NCBI RefSeq assembly: GCF_963675165.1
Contig: NC_087388.1
Span: 4,345,047 to 4,409,046 of the forward strand
Direction: 5' to 3'
Length of the DNA stretch: 64,000 bases
Source: Halichondria panicea
Lineage: Eukaryota; Porifera; Demospongiae; Suberitida; Halichondriidae
The notes beneath the pieces were generated by a model. It did no database searches. It saw only the letters and a program-made list of their open reading frames with translations, and was not told the DNA's origin. The number at the start of each line of letters is the position of its first letter. Within the stretch, counting starts at the first letter, position 1. The translations under genes and the position numbers were made by a program. Positions 1 through 10,736 of this stretch are shown here, in pieces.

Positions 1-305
1 CTACTTGAGATAGAATTCCCTACAGAGACGTAGCTCATAATTATTGCAACTCACTTATAATAATTATAGCTATAAAATAAAGTGTAACCTCATATTTCAG
101 CTCATAATTATTTGTCTCTTTGTTTATCATTACATTAATGTCAGTTGCTTGCTTGTCATATAACGTGTCTGGTGTCTGGAAATACATGTACATGTAGCAT
201 AGCAACATGCACAGACTTATCGTATTGGTGAGAAATTAATTGTCATGTTAGCAAATATTTCAAGGATATAAGCAAGGATACACCCTTGATATGAGTATTT
301 ATACT

Positions 306-373
306 AAAAATGTTCTAACGGTCATTCCGCGATAGTTTATAAACTATCGCGGAATGACCGTTAGAACATTTTT
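306..373. repeat. Perfect 34-bp inverted repeat with no spacer
   Basis: Arm 306-339 is the exact reverse complement of arm 340-373, with the centre at TTTATAAA. As single strand it would fold into a perfect long hairpin. It lies about 290 bp upstream of the kinase-USP start codon. It resembles the tip-to-tip ends of a foldback or MITE element; no target duplication was found. Confidence 0.9.
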
Positions 374-492
374 GCGGAATAGCAGCCTTTCTGCAGCATG
401 CATGTATGCATGCGATATAAAATTTGTGGGTATAATCATAGATGATACAGTATGGTATAATCATTGTTGCTGACTTTGCACTGCACTGTTCC

Positions 493-545
493 TAGCCTCG
501 ATCCCAGGCCGCACTTCCTCGCTTAAAGGCCGATGAAGGAGGCTA
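493..545. mobile_element. 53-bp micro-MITE, TAGCCTCGA family
   Basis: It starts TAGCCTCGA, ends AGGAGGCTA and is flanked by the identical 9-mer CACTGTTCC (484-492 and 546-554), read as a 9-bp target-site duplication. In addition 494-514 is a perfect inverted repeat of 596-616, so a longer or nested element (about 493-617) is also possible. Confidence 0.6.
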
Positions 546-649
546 CACTGTTCCTTGATCAAGGGTCATCTACACATACAATAATTATGTCAATAAGTGC
601 GGCCTGGGATCGAGGATAATCTCTGGTTTGCTCAGCGATCGTCAGAGAC

Positions 650-676
650 ATGACAGGAGATGGCGACTATTTCTAG
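650..676 (+). promoter_or_regulatory. Overlapping upstream ORF
   Basis: ATG at 650 opens an 8-codon frame that stops at 674-676 and overlaps the main start at 660 out of frame. If both lie in the mRNA, this upstream ORF could reduce translation of the kinase-USP protein. The 5' end of the transcript is unknown. Confidence 0.35.
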
Positions 677-3600
677 GGAAACAGACTTGGATAAACTAGT
701 AGTACAAGTGAAGAAGCTTAACCTAGACGCTCAGGGAAGTTCAGGAGCTTATGGAGTTGTCTACAGAGTGACTGTGGAGGGGAGAAAATGTATTGCCAAG
801 AAGCTCCACAGCATCTTGCTCAAAGTTGGTGACTACTATCCAGTGGACCAGAGAGATTCCATTATTGAAAAGTTCCGCAATGAGTGTCGCATTCTGAGCG
901 GCTTAGATCATCCAAACGTTATAGCGTTTGTTGGAGTCCACTACGGTCGAGACAAGAATGACATCAGTCTGATAATGGAGAGGCTTCAATGGGATGTGGC
1001 CGACTTTATCGAGAAGAATCCTGGCACAAGTCTCGTAACTAGAATTAACATCCTATACGATGTATCCAAGGGCCTTCAATATCTCCACTCGCTGACTCCT
1101 CCCCTCATACACCGTGACCTCACTGCTCCCAACATCTTGCTCACTGATGACCTCACTGCCAAGATTGGAGACCTGGGCGTATCCAGGTACGTTGATCCCA
1201 CTGCAATGTCACAAACCCTAACAAAGGCGCCTGGAAACGTATACTACATGTCCCCAGAAGCAAGAGACGAGAATCCGCAATACACTGTCAAGCTGGACAT
1301 TTTCTCCTTCGGTGCTCTCATTATCCACACATTCATTGGGAAAGTGCCAGATGTACATGATGTCCCATATGATCAAACTGCTGTACAGCTCAGTCAAGAG
1401 GGGAAAATCGAGTTGACAAGACGAAAAAAGGCTATTCAGCAGATGACCACAGACCACTGCATGTATCCTCTCATTGTCCGCTGTCTCCATGACAAACCCG
1501 CTTCACGTCCCACTACAGACGAATTATGTGGCTCTCTGGTTGATCTAATCCAAAAAAATGATGCTGTAAGTGAAATATAATTATATGAAGTTGATCAGTT
1601 ACGTCGATACACACTCGTCATGTACATATATAATTATAGGCTGTTCAAAAGACTGAGATTCAAGCCGCTCTTAAGCAACAGTTCAGAAAAGGGGATGTCT
1701 GGTAATTAAACATGTCTTCAAATTGATCATGTATTATAGTATGCATGGTTAAGAGTGCAATATGGGGCGAGTAACAAGCAATGGCAAGGCTACTAATTGC
1801 ACGAGGCGTCTAGCCGAGTGCTATTAACCTTGCCAGTGCTTGTTATGAGTGCTATTAATCCCTTATTGCACGAGTAGCCATACTATTGATTTCTAATTGT
1901 GTATGATGGAGTTCTCTGCAGTTTTTCTTAATATTTTCGGCCACGGCCATTATTCGAAAACAATACGTTGTCATTGACAGCGTGCAATTACTTGACAGGT
2001 AATTGACGGCGCGCAATTACTGGACCGGATGTGATACGGGATTAATTGCTGTACACTCTCCAGTCACTAATAGCACATCATACGATTAATACATGTATGT
2101 GTATAATTATGATGGGTGTTTTTATTCCTTAGGTTCTTGGTCGACATTCGCTGGATAAAACAGTGGATGAAGTTCATAGGCTATAAGCCTGATGACCAGT
2201 CATCAGTTGGCAAGAAGTCCGCTAACCCAGGACCACTGGACAATTCAAACCTTTCCAACACCCGTAAGTTGTGAGTTGCACTTAATTCTGTTGCCCAAAT
2301 CAACACTTATAGGAGAAGTAAGGGTTGGTGTTTTAAATTGTTATTTCAATCGCACTATGACACAGCAACCTTTTTTAATCAGTATGTGTAGCTACTTGTA
2401 TATCCGTTTGAATTTATCTATGGTATCTGAAGTTTTCGTCTCTGTATCTGCTGTATCTGCATTTACGTTGATCATAATTATTTTATAGACGGTCATCTTC
2501 GTGAGCGCTTGGTGGATGAGATGGACTACTTTCTTATTCCAGAGTCAGCTTGGAACAAACTTGCATCCTGGTATGGCCTCAGTCCGAGTTCAAAGGTCAT
2601 CTCAAGGTATTTTGGCGAAAATTCATGCATGCACTAAAAGACATGTGGAATATGCTTTTTGCAGGAGAGTGATTGAGTACGGACTGTGCGAAAAACACCT
2701 TAAGGTGGAGGTGTATCTGCTAGAGTTCCAGCTATGTGCACAGCCCTACCTTAACGACGTGAAGACGAGGGAGTTCAGCAGAGCAGACACTGTTTGTGAG
2801 TAGTTATAACACCACTTTGATGATTAGAGTGACGATTGTATACATGTACATGGTAGCTGATATATTAGCATCCATTTCACAGCTGATTTGGAGTCTGCTA
2901 TTAGGGAGGAGTTTGGTATCCCCCTAACCAGAGAGTGCAGGGTGTGGCATCGCTACATGGCAAATACCTATGAGCTATTGTCAAAAGCTGACCAATCTCT
3001 GCACGATGTTGGACTCTACAATGAAGAGGTGAGCAACTTATTTTCATCTGTTAGCTACGTATAATTATACGTTAAATCACTCCAGGTAAACAATGTAGTA
3101 CGAGTTACGTACGTAACTTAGTGCAATAAAGATTTGATTTGACTTCTATGCATGCAGACTGTTATGCTGGAGAAGAAGAACGATGATGGGTCATGGCCAC
3201 ACCGTAACACTGTACCATGTGGACTGAGTAACCCTGGCAACACTTCATTTATGAACTCAGTTCTCCATGTAAATGCCAATTAATAATTGTGATGTTCAAC
3301 TCACACAGAAATGTGCAATTTACATCTAGAATATTGCCATGTTTTGTTGTCACATAATGTCGTATCTCTTTCTTGTCCTTCATGTAGTGCCTAAGCAACA
3401 CTGTCTCCCTCACTAACTACTTCCTGGAAGACTACAAGAAGCACATCGATACGACCAGCACTCTGGGAACGGGCGGGGCCATTGCCGAGGCTTATGCGGC
3501 CCTAATAGAGGAATTGTGGTGTGGGAAAGGCAGCGTTATTGCCCCAAAGCACTTCCTCGTGAGTACATATACATGTAGCTGTTTTCACATCATAATCAAC

Positions 3601-6600
3601 TTGTCACACGTTTTTGCTGGTAACATGCAGGTCCAGGTTCGTCGCTATGCCTCACAGTTAACAGACCTTGTTGAGCATGACGCTAATGAGCTTCTGGCTA
3701 TCCTATTGGACAGCCTACACGAAGACCTCAACCTGGTGAAAACAAAACTTTCCATTGACATGACTGTGCCTACCAAAGGCAGGGAGGAACAGGTTAGTGT
3801 AATTTGTTCCCAATAACAATAATTATTATTATATTTGGAGCAGGACATTGCTGAAGAGTGGTGGCACAAGCACCTACAACGAAACCAGTCTATGATCGTC
3901 AAGTTATTCCAAGGTCAGCTGCGAACAACATTGGAATGCTCAAAGTGTAAACAGACATCAAAGACCTTTGATCCCTTTACAACGTTGTCACTACAACTCC
4001 CACCCTTCAAAGGGACAAGAAACATCTATGTCTGTTTGGTCCGTAGCAATCCCTTTCAATCAGTCATGAAGGTGAGATTCAATTTACAGAATGCAGATGA
4101 CTACATGTATATACCGTATAGCGGGTAATTTTTGTGGGGTACAAAATTCGTTTATCTCGAAAAAGGTGATTGTCGTGAGTAACAATTTTGTTTAGTCTCA
4201 TTGCCTGCACTGCATTTATACGTTGGAGGTCAGCTTGCCCATGAAAATAAAAAATATTTACCCCCAAAATTTACCCGCTATACGGCAGTAAAAAATTCAA
4301 TAATTAGCTCTGTACATTAATTTGGATAGAGCACTGATTTGTACCATGGGCTCTCGCTAATCCGGCTCTCTGCATTATTGTCACTTCGTTATACCGGCCA
4401 TTGCGTTTGGCACAAAATTAATTGCTAGCAATATTGTACAAAACTCGCCCTGAAATACAGCCCATCTCGCTATACTGTACTGTAATACTGGTCAGTTTTG
4501 ACAGCCTAAAACCATGAATGCACTTTTATTACTTTAATACGTACGACCCGTAATTGATTACACTCTAATAGAGAGCATGATGACTCATCATACGTGAGGC
4601 AGAACCGCTAGCCTCGATTCCAGGTCGCTTTTCAATTGAGAAAGATGGCCTGGTATACACTGTCTGCGCATGCGTCAATTACTCCAAGATTCTTGGGGAT
4701 CGAGATATCTTAGTAAATTAGTCAGTATATTGTATATTTTACAATGATGTCATTGCACAAATCACAGCAGAATAACACAGCTACTTACAACATTTATGAC
4801 CTAGACTACATGTATATAGTGACTAGTTTTGTTGTGATGGCTTCTACTTCTGTTCTGCTCTTGCTCAAGCTCTCTCCAGTGTTGAAAAGTCAGGTTTTGT
4901 CTTCTTTTGTACTGTGGTAGAGTGGTGGGCGTTTTTCTGTCAGTACCTACCGGCTCTGGCAAGTCTACTTGCTTCCAGACGCTTGTTTGATGCCATCTCA
5001 GTAAGATCAGTGTTCCTTGTATGAGCCTGGAGTTGTGATGGCGATTTCTCTCTCATAGTTTAATCAACTACGTGGGTGACCATAGTACAAAAGGTTAATT
5101 GATAAATTACGAAGAGTTTTACTAACAAATTTACTATTGAATCCACCCACGCGTAAACGGTGGTTACCAGGCCCTCTAGTGATAGGGGCTGGGGTCGAGG
5201 CTACAGAACCGCTAAAGTATAACCATTGGATTTGAGTCATGCTGGGCTGCGAATTAGCCCCAGTCACTTTATGAATTGCGGCCACCTCGCTAATACGGAC
5301 AAACTGTACTGTCCCAAGAGTGACCAGATTAACGAGTCCACTGTATTTGCACAATATGCTCTACATTTACATTTATTCCAGTACTATAATTATATACTCA
5401 ATATCATTTCCGCATGTTACAACATAGTATAAGCTGAAGCTTCTCAAAAACGGTCGTATAATGGACTTAAAGACGAAGCTGGGCTCACTGTGTGACATAG
5501 AGGCCAGCCACTTGGCAGTGACAGATGTGTACAACGGTCGATTCCACAGGATCTACGCTGACAAGGACCCTCTCTCACACATTGTGGACAAGGTACGTAT
5601 TCACTATGCTGTACCAAAAGTAGATAGAGAAAAGTGTTGAACTGCTGTACGTAGTAAACGCGGAAGTCCATTTACCAAACTCTATGTCATCATTGTTCAA
5701 TTTAAGTGTTGTTAAGTACCGTACATTGTATTTACTTGATTAAACGCCCTCCTTGAATAAACGCCCATCTCGTTTAAACGCCCAGGGTAAAAGCTCTGTC
5801 TTTGTCAATAAACACCCATCTTAAATAATCGCCCATATATGGGGCGTGGCACTGTGGGTGGAGCTGAAATAGCACATGGAACCCAGTTGCAAGCAGGGCA
5901 GCATAGAATATAATAATACTTTTTATTATGCATCGATGGCAGAGAGAGAGATACCGACACAGAGGGCACTCCTATGACTTAAAATTAAGCTGAGAAATAG
6001 ATTTAAGCTGAGACAGCAGCCCAAGAAGAGCACAATAACTGCTGCTGTGCAAAAGTTTTGGAGTAGACATAACAATAAACGCCCCCTCTAAAGACTTCGA
6101 TCTGAAATAAACGCCCGGGCGTTTAATCAAGTAAATATGGTATGTGCATGTGGTTTCTATAGCACTGCCCTAGCTCTGCGTGTGTGGTTTCTGGGAAGTA
6201 TTGCTAAAATTAATATTAGTGATGAGCAGAGTTGGCCAAATTTTACTAATCAGTGCATCGTTCTTACTCTTATCTACTCTTGACTGCATATACGCAGAGG
6301 AGGAACGCTAGGGTCAAAAGGTTATTAATTAAAACACCATGTGGCCCTAGCCTATGTCTGAGTTTACCCTCGCACCCTTGAGTTTATACACCACCACTAG
6401 CTTGATCCTCTTTATAATCACAACAGAAATCGGTTGAGCTATCGCGCCCCAGAGGAATCAGCGTGAGAGAGGAGATCCAGGATTTAATTGCAACCTTTGA
6501 CCTTTTATTGCATTCTTCGAAACCACACGATTGGAAAATTAGCCTTCTGTGGCTAGGATATAAATTTTGATGTGCTGGCTTGATGCACTGGATCTAGATC

Positions 6601-9600
6601 TAGGTTTAAGCTTCCCATGCAAGCAGGCAAATAAAGAACAGAAACGCTATAAGCTGTTATATGCAGGAACCCAAATTTCATTAAATGTGACCCTATTGAC
6701 CCTGGCGTTCCTCCTGGCATGTACCTATTATGAAATGTCAAGATTAATATGGCTTGCAGGATGACATCTATTGCTACCAACTCCAAAAAGAGCACATTGG
6801 CAACAGAAAGATGGTTCACGTACCAGTTTACATGAGGGCAGAAACGTTCGTATAATTATTTTTTGTACATGTACAAGACACTATACCAGTGTAGCCTCAT
6901 TTCCAGGCTGCAAAAAAGAGGGAAAACAGCCTGCATAATACTCTGTTAGCGTATGCGTCGGTACCCCCAAGACTCTTAGGGTTTGCAATACTTTTATTAG
7001 TAAATTTGTCACCGTATACTGAGTTTCAATTGCAATACGTCTATTTGGATTGCAAAATGCGAGTTTTCGCGTACAATAGACCAAGCAGACCAGTGTGTAT
7101 ATAAAAAATTAGTTGCCGTAGATCGCAAACGAAAGACATGCATTCTAGAAACACAATAGGGCTTGTACATTTTTTACCCCACAACAATTACCCGCTATAC
7201 GGTGATTGATATATATATATCCACCCACGCGCTAACATTGAATACCAGGCCCTAGCTAATACAAGTGGCTGGAATCAAGGCTAACAATACACCTGTACGT
7301 ACTTACAGTGAGCCACAGTACTCACCAAACAAATCGTCGAGGTACTTCATTCTGTTTGGGTTTCCAATTATTGTGTACGTACCAGCAGACGCCACCTATA
7401 GGACTCTGTATACTGCCGTTGTCATCACAATGAGGTGAGGGATAACATGCAAGCTGTGTGTGCATGCGTCCATTGTTAGTGTATGTGTGTCCATTATAAG
7501 GATGTGTACATAATTATTATCCTATAGGAGGTATGTGAAGCTTTTGTCTGAAGTCCAAGAACATGTATCTGTTGAAAGTAAGAAAGATGATTGTTTTCAG
7601 ATTCAATACATTATCTCCTTTAGCAGGAGAGACCGAGAAGGACTTGTTCCAATTGACGGTTGTCAATTGCTATGGCTCTCAGGATATCAAGAAACTTGTT
7701 GATGACCCGCAAACACCTCTGCAACTGTCAGGTGTGTAGAAGGAGTCAGTTGGTATGCAGCCTTACTGCGATCGAATATTGGATCCCACTTGTTTAGCTA
7801 CATGTACCATTCCTTTTATTATGGTGTATGCATGTGTGTGCTTGTAGGCTCTACTTACATTGCCTGTGACTGGGACCAGGAAGTAAAGGAACAGTGCTAT
7901 AACGAGGAAAAGAGCAAGGTGCACATGCATGCAGTGTAATTTGTTTGCCAGTACGTACACTATAACTAATTCAATGACTGAGGTAGAAATCGACTCTGCG
8001 CTAATTTAAATGGTGGAGCACATGCGAAGAATGAAGTTCATAAATCAGACATAATGCCTCAACAGTATAATATACCGGTACATGTACATGTACATGTAGC
8101 GTGCAACACCTGTTGTAATGTATGCTTATATATAGGAGTTTGTGGAGCACCAATCAGTGGGCAAGAGTGAGAGCGATGTACAATTGATGGATTGCTTGGA
8201 TATGTTCACCGTCCTGGAGACAGTTGACGACAATTGGTAAGCCATTCATCTTAAATAAATAATTATTTTGGTGTTAGTATTTTTGTGATTCTCTATACTT
8301 ATTCAAAAGGCATTGTCCAAAGTGTAAAGAGGACACCTCGGTAACAAAGAAGAACGAGGTTTGGACTTTGCCAGACGTATTGACGCTGCACCTCATGAGA
8401 TTATCAAAAGACAGGTAAAGTAAATAATGCTGGGTTCAAGTTTGAATTCTGGATATACAATAGACTCTCGCTATAGTATTCTGGCGCTCTGCAGTAGTAC
8501 GGCCACCTCGATATACCGGCCATTTGGTTTGCTAGCTAGATGTTTACTGCACAAAACTCCGTATACCGGCCAGTACATTTATTACTGCCGGATATGTTGT
8601 TTTGGGTGTGGTTTAGCAGATAAAAATTAGACAGAACCATAAAATTTGTCATTTGATCCGTTTTTTAACCGCGGCTATTTTCTGAAATGCAGCCACCTCG
8701 CTATTCCGGCCTGTAGCTGCACTGTCCCAAAGATGGTCGGATTAACGAGAGTCTACTATAATTTTATGTAATCACAGTGCCACGTCAGCATCAGCATAAT
8801 TTTTGAGGCCCTAAAACAAGCGTCTACCGTTGCTGTAATTATTTTTTCTGTCGCTTATAAACTTGTTTGAGACATCAAGACAATCATCCTGCATCTTCAC
8901 GTTTTAAACAGTTGTCTGACCATGCATAGCTACAGTTCATGAATGTTGTTCACGAGTCAGCTCCAACGTTGCAGCTAGCTAGCAAGTGAAACTGAGTTAG
9001 ACCACGCCCATTTTCTCTAAAATGTCTATACTAGCTGTAGAACACCACCATAATTTTGGCACCAGCTGGGCTGAACACTACTTTTGTGCTAAAAGATGCG
9101 CCACTCAGAAGTAGTTTTCTGGCGCTGTAATTACATCAATTAACGGTTATGCAATAACTTTTTTGTTTACGGCCAAGTGTGACAGACTTTAATCATTCAA
9201 CAACCCTACAGTGACAAGCTGAACGTTATGGTGGACTTCCCTGTATCTGGATTGGATCTCTCCTCTCTAGTACGGTGTCCCAATGTGGTAGAAACTGTCT
9301 ACGACCTCTATGCTGTTTGCAACCGTGTTGGAGGAGCAAAGGATGGGCATTGTGGGTATACAAGTATTCTTTTGTGTTTGTTCCGTTTTCATCCAAATAT
9401 TTTGTGCCCATAATTAATTTCAATTTCTCAGATACTGCCAGTGCTAAGAAAATGGACGATAAACAGTGGTACCAATTCGATGACAGCATCGTCTCAGAGA
9501 CTAGAGAAGATAGACTTGTGGTGAGCTCTCTAAACACAACATCATGCAAGCTAGCACACAGATATTCATGACCTATACCTAATACCCACAGACGGCAGCT

Positions 9601-9654
9601 GCATATATACTGTTCTATCGTCGTCGTGGCTGGGTCTCACCACCTAGTATCTAG
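660..9654 (+). CDS. Protein kinase fused to DUSP-UBL-USP (USP4/11/15-like) with catalytic Cys replaced by Ser
   Basis: Twenty-one exons: 660-1565, 1640-1701, 2133-2263, 2489-2606, 2665-2795, 2883-3028, 3158-3268, 3388-3558, 3631-3792, 3844-4071, 5428-5592, 6760-6849, 7319-7434, 7528-7577, 7624-7731, 7848-7918, 8136-8236, 8310-8414, 9212-9351, 9432-9520, 9592-9654. Every junction is GT-AG with matching phase; the sum is 3264 nt (1087 aa plus stop). Residues 1-302 form a TKL-like kinase with Gly-rich loop GSSGAYG, K47, HRD 151-153, N158 and DLG 171-173, all consistent with activity. DUSP (about 305-410, with GDVWFLVDIRWIKQW) and a UBL (about 412-500) follow, then a USP domain interrupted by a second UBL as in USP4/15. 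The Cys box reads GLSNPGNTSFMNS: Ser528 replaces the nucleophile. The His box GHYT (H1037), D1054 and zinc CxxC pairs (678/681, 958/961) remain. Likely role, by inference: a kinase joined to a ubiquitin-binding pseudo-deubiquitinase. Confidence 0.85.
1566..1639 (+). other. Junction intron between kinase and USP parts
   Basis: A 74-bp intron with donor GTAAGT and acceptor TTATAG, phase 0 on both sides. If it is retained, the kinase frame reads five more codons and stops at 1578-1580, giving a 306-residue kinase-only protein. Alternative splicing here would switch between kinase alone and the fusion. Exon 2 has no usable in-frame ATG close upstream, which favours a fusion over two separate genes. 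Confidence 0.75.
1757..2080. mobile_element. Interspersed repeat, family F, copy 1 (in intron 2)
   Basis: This stretch contains TTGCCAGTGCTTGTTATGAG and TTATTGCACGAGTAGCC and is closely matched at 28964-29125 (same strand) and 63567-63885 (opposite strand). It fills intron 2 of the kinase-USP gene. Exact ends and duplications were not fixed by eye. Confidence 0.65.
4114..4285. mobile_element. CCGTATAGCGGG palindromic MITE, copy 1
   Basis: It begins CCGTATAGCGGGTAA and ends with the reverse complement TTACCCGCTATACGG, in intron 10 of the kinase-USP gene. Further copies or fragments: 7155-7201, 16743-16875, 18343-18585, 25957-26192, 40695-40908, 42659-42867, 52689-52757 and 53082-53356. Confidence 0.8.
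4609..5203. mobile_element. TAGCCTCGA-family element with helicase relic
   Basis: Termini TAGCCTCGA and TCGAGGCTA (perfect 9-bp TIR) are flanked by the direct repeat CAGAACCGC (4600-4608, 5204-5212), a 9-bp target-site duplication. It carries a decayed helicase fragment. At 595 bp it is far longer than its relatives at 493-545 and 60479-60546; a relative of similar size is at 6892-7283. Confidence 0.75.
4899..5003 (+). pseudogene. RecQ-like helicase ATP-binding fragment (relic)
   Basis: One short frame reads VFLSVPTGSGKSTCFQTLV then a stop. PTGSGKST is a Walker A (motif I) box with the spacing seen in RecQ-type helicases. Flanking sequence is out of frame or stopped. It lies inside the TIR element 4609-5203 and is probably cargo or an acquired fragment. 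The RecQ assignment rests on one motif only. Confidence 0.5.
5716..6142. mobile_element. TIR element, AAACGCCC type (in USP intron 11)
   Basis: Left end TTTACTTGATTAAACGCCC (from about 5730) pairs with right end GGCGTTTAATCAAGTAAAT (to about 6137), with further AAACGCCC motifs inside. A non-autonomous inverted-repeat element; no coding frame seen. Confidence 0.65.
6892..7283. mobile_element. TAGCCTCGA-family element, diverged
   Basis: Starts TAGCCTCAT and ends TCAAGGCTA. It shares CCACCCACGCG and CCAGGCCCT near the right end with the element at 4609-5203. A CCGTATAGCGGG-type end (7188-7201) is nested near the right side. No duplication is recognisable. It lies in intron 12 of the kinase-USP gene. 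Confidence 0.5.
8461..8755. mobile_element. TAGACTCTCG-type MITE
   Basis: Left end TAGACTCTCGCTATAG and right end AACGAGAGTCTA are inverted. The interior has repeated GGCCACCTCG and CCGGCC motifs. It lies in intron 18 of the kinase-USP gene and is the most intact copy here of this family (see 4348-5341 and 16891-17236). Confidence 0.7.
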
Positions 9655-10736
9655 GAGCAATCGAAAAGGAGATTCATGAGGTAAACAGATGGTCCCCCAA
9701 TATTATTATAATCATAGCAGTAATTAATTCTGCAGGTATTTGCTGAACCAGACTATAAACTGTTGTGTAGGTTAGTTGTTATATTTACGGATTTTTGTTG
9801 TTGTGTAAAAAATTATTTTTGTTACGGTAGATTATTGTCTGTCTCATCCCCATGCACCCTTCTCATCATAAAACGATTCATTCGGTTCAAATGGGGGAAA
9901 ACGGAAGGAGCAAATGTACATTTACAGCTGTTGTCTATCAAATATGCGCATTGCCAATCCCATGTATGCATGTAAATATGTATCCTTTGTTGCAGATTAC
10001 ATAAGCCAATTAATTGACAAAACAAAGCTTAATTAAGCCCCCCTCCGTGAAGAATAAGAAAGCTAAGATAATAAATTATACATATCGCCTTTGTTTCTCA
10101 AAATGTACGGATGAAACCTTGAAATTTAATTGTTTTAGCCTCGGTCCCCCAGCCCGACTTGTAACACGTATATACTTGGTCAAAAACCTGCACCCTTTCT
10201 CTTTCGGTTATAATTTTTTTTTATTAACGGCCAGGGAACGAGGTTAGAAATGTTTTAGCAACGTGCATATTATGTATTCACAGCACTATATACAATTGAG
10301 TAGAGTCGTACGTATAATTTTTATATGTCACAGTTTTACCATTTACGATTCCAGGCCTCAGTGTGCAATCTGATTGGTTCAGGCTCTACTGCAAGATTTT
10401 TGCAGTGAGTATACAAATCCAGATATAGGCTTGAAACCTGATGTCCTCCCTTCTTTGGGTGGATGGGTCACACCCATCTATAGAGCACTCTTTAATTTTC
10501 AATTGTTACTGTATCAATTCTTACCCAATTCCAAAATCCATGATGGGAGACCAGGAGCATGTGTTCATCAAACTGTTCTATCCAGCTTCTGTGGGTACTG
10601 TGAGTGAGGCTGACTTGGACCAACTGCTGGGTGCTTTGAAAAAAGTTAGTTCTATATACTTTGTTGCGGTAATCCCTAGGCCCTGTAGATATGTATGCTA
10701 TGTAGATCTATGGGTGCATGTGTGGGTGGGTACCAG
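9655..10736. other. Non-coding stretch downstream of the kinase-USP gene
   Basis: Presumed 3' UTR followed by intergenic sequence. One open stretch at 10441-10650 ends before a GTTAGT donor-like site, but its product matches no family I know and its start is not convincing. Nothing else is supported. Confidence 0.3.

Larger units (their letters stand above)
1..659. other. Upstream non-coding region of the kinase-USP gene
   Basis: No coding exon is visible. It holds a perfect 68-nt palindrome (306-373), a tiny TAGCCTCGA-type element (493-545) and, just before the start codon, an 8-codon upstream ORF (650-676) that overlaps the main ATG at 660 in another frame. The promoter and transcription start are not recognisable by eye. 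Confidence 0.5.
4348..5341. mobile_element. TAGACTCTCG-type MITE split by a younger insertion
   Basis: The left part (from 4348, GGCTCTCGCTAATCCGG) and right part (to 5341, AACGAGTCC) match a family with TAGACTCTCG ends. Relatives lie at 8461-8755 (intact, TIR at both ends) and 16891-17236. The copy is interrupted at 4609-5203 by the TAGCCTCGA element, so it is the older of the two. Confidence 0.55.

Noticed and set aside
4840-5010. An extra exon of the kinase-USP gene at the Walker A motif
   Set aside because: The frame has stops on both sides, sits inside a TIR element with its own target duplication, and a helicase motif does not belong in a USP.
9352-9360. A Cys after the catalytic His (reading GHCGYTS)
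   Set aside because: That reading runs through the donor site. Splicing at GTGGGT (9352) to 9432 restores GHYT and the frame, so the His box is normal.
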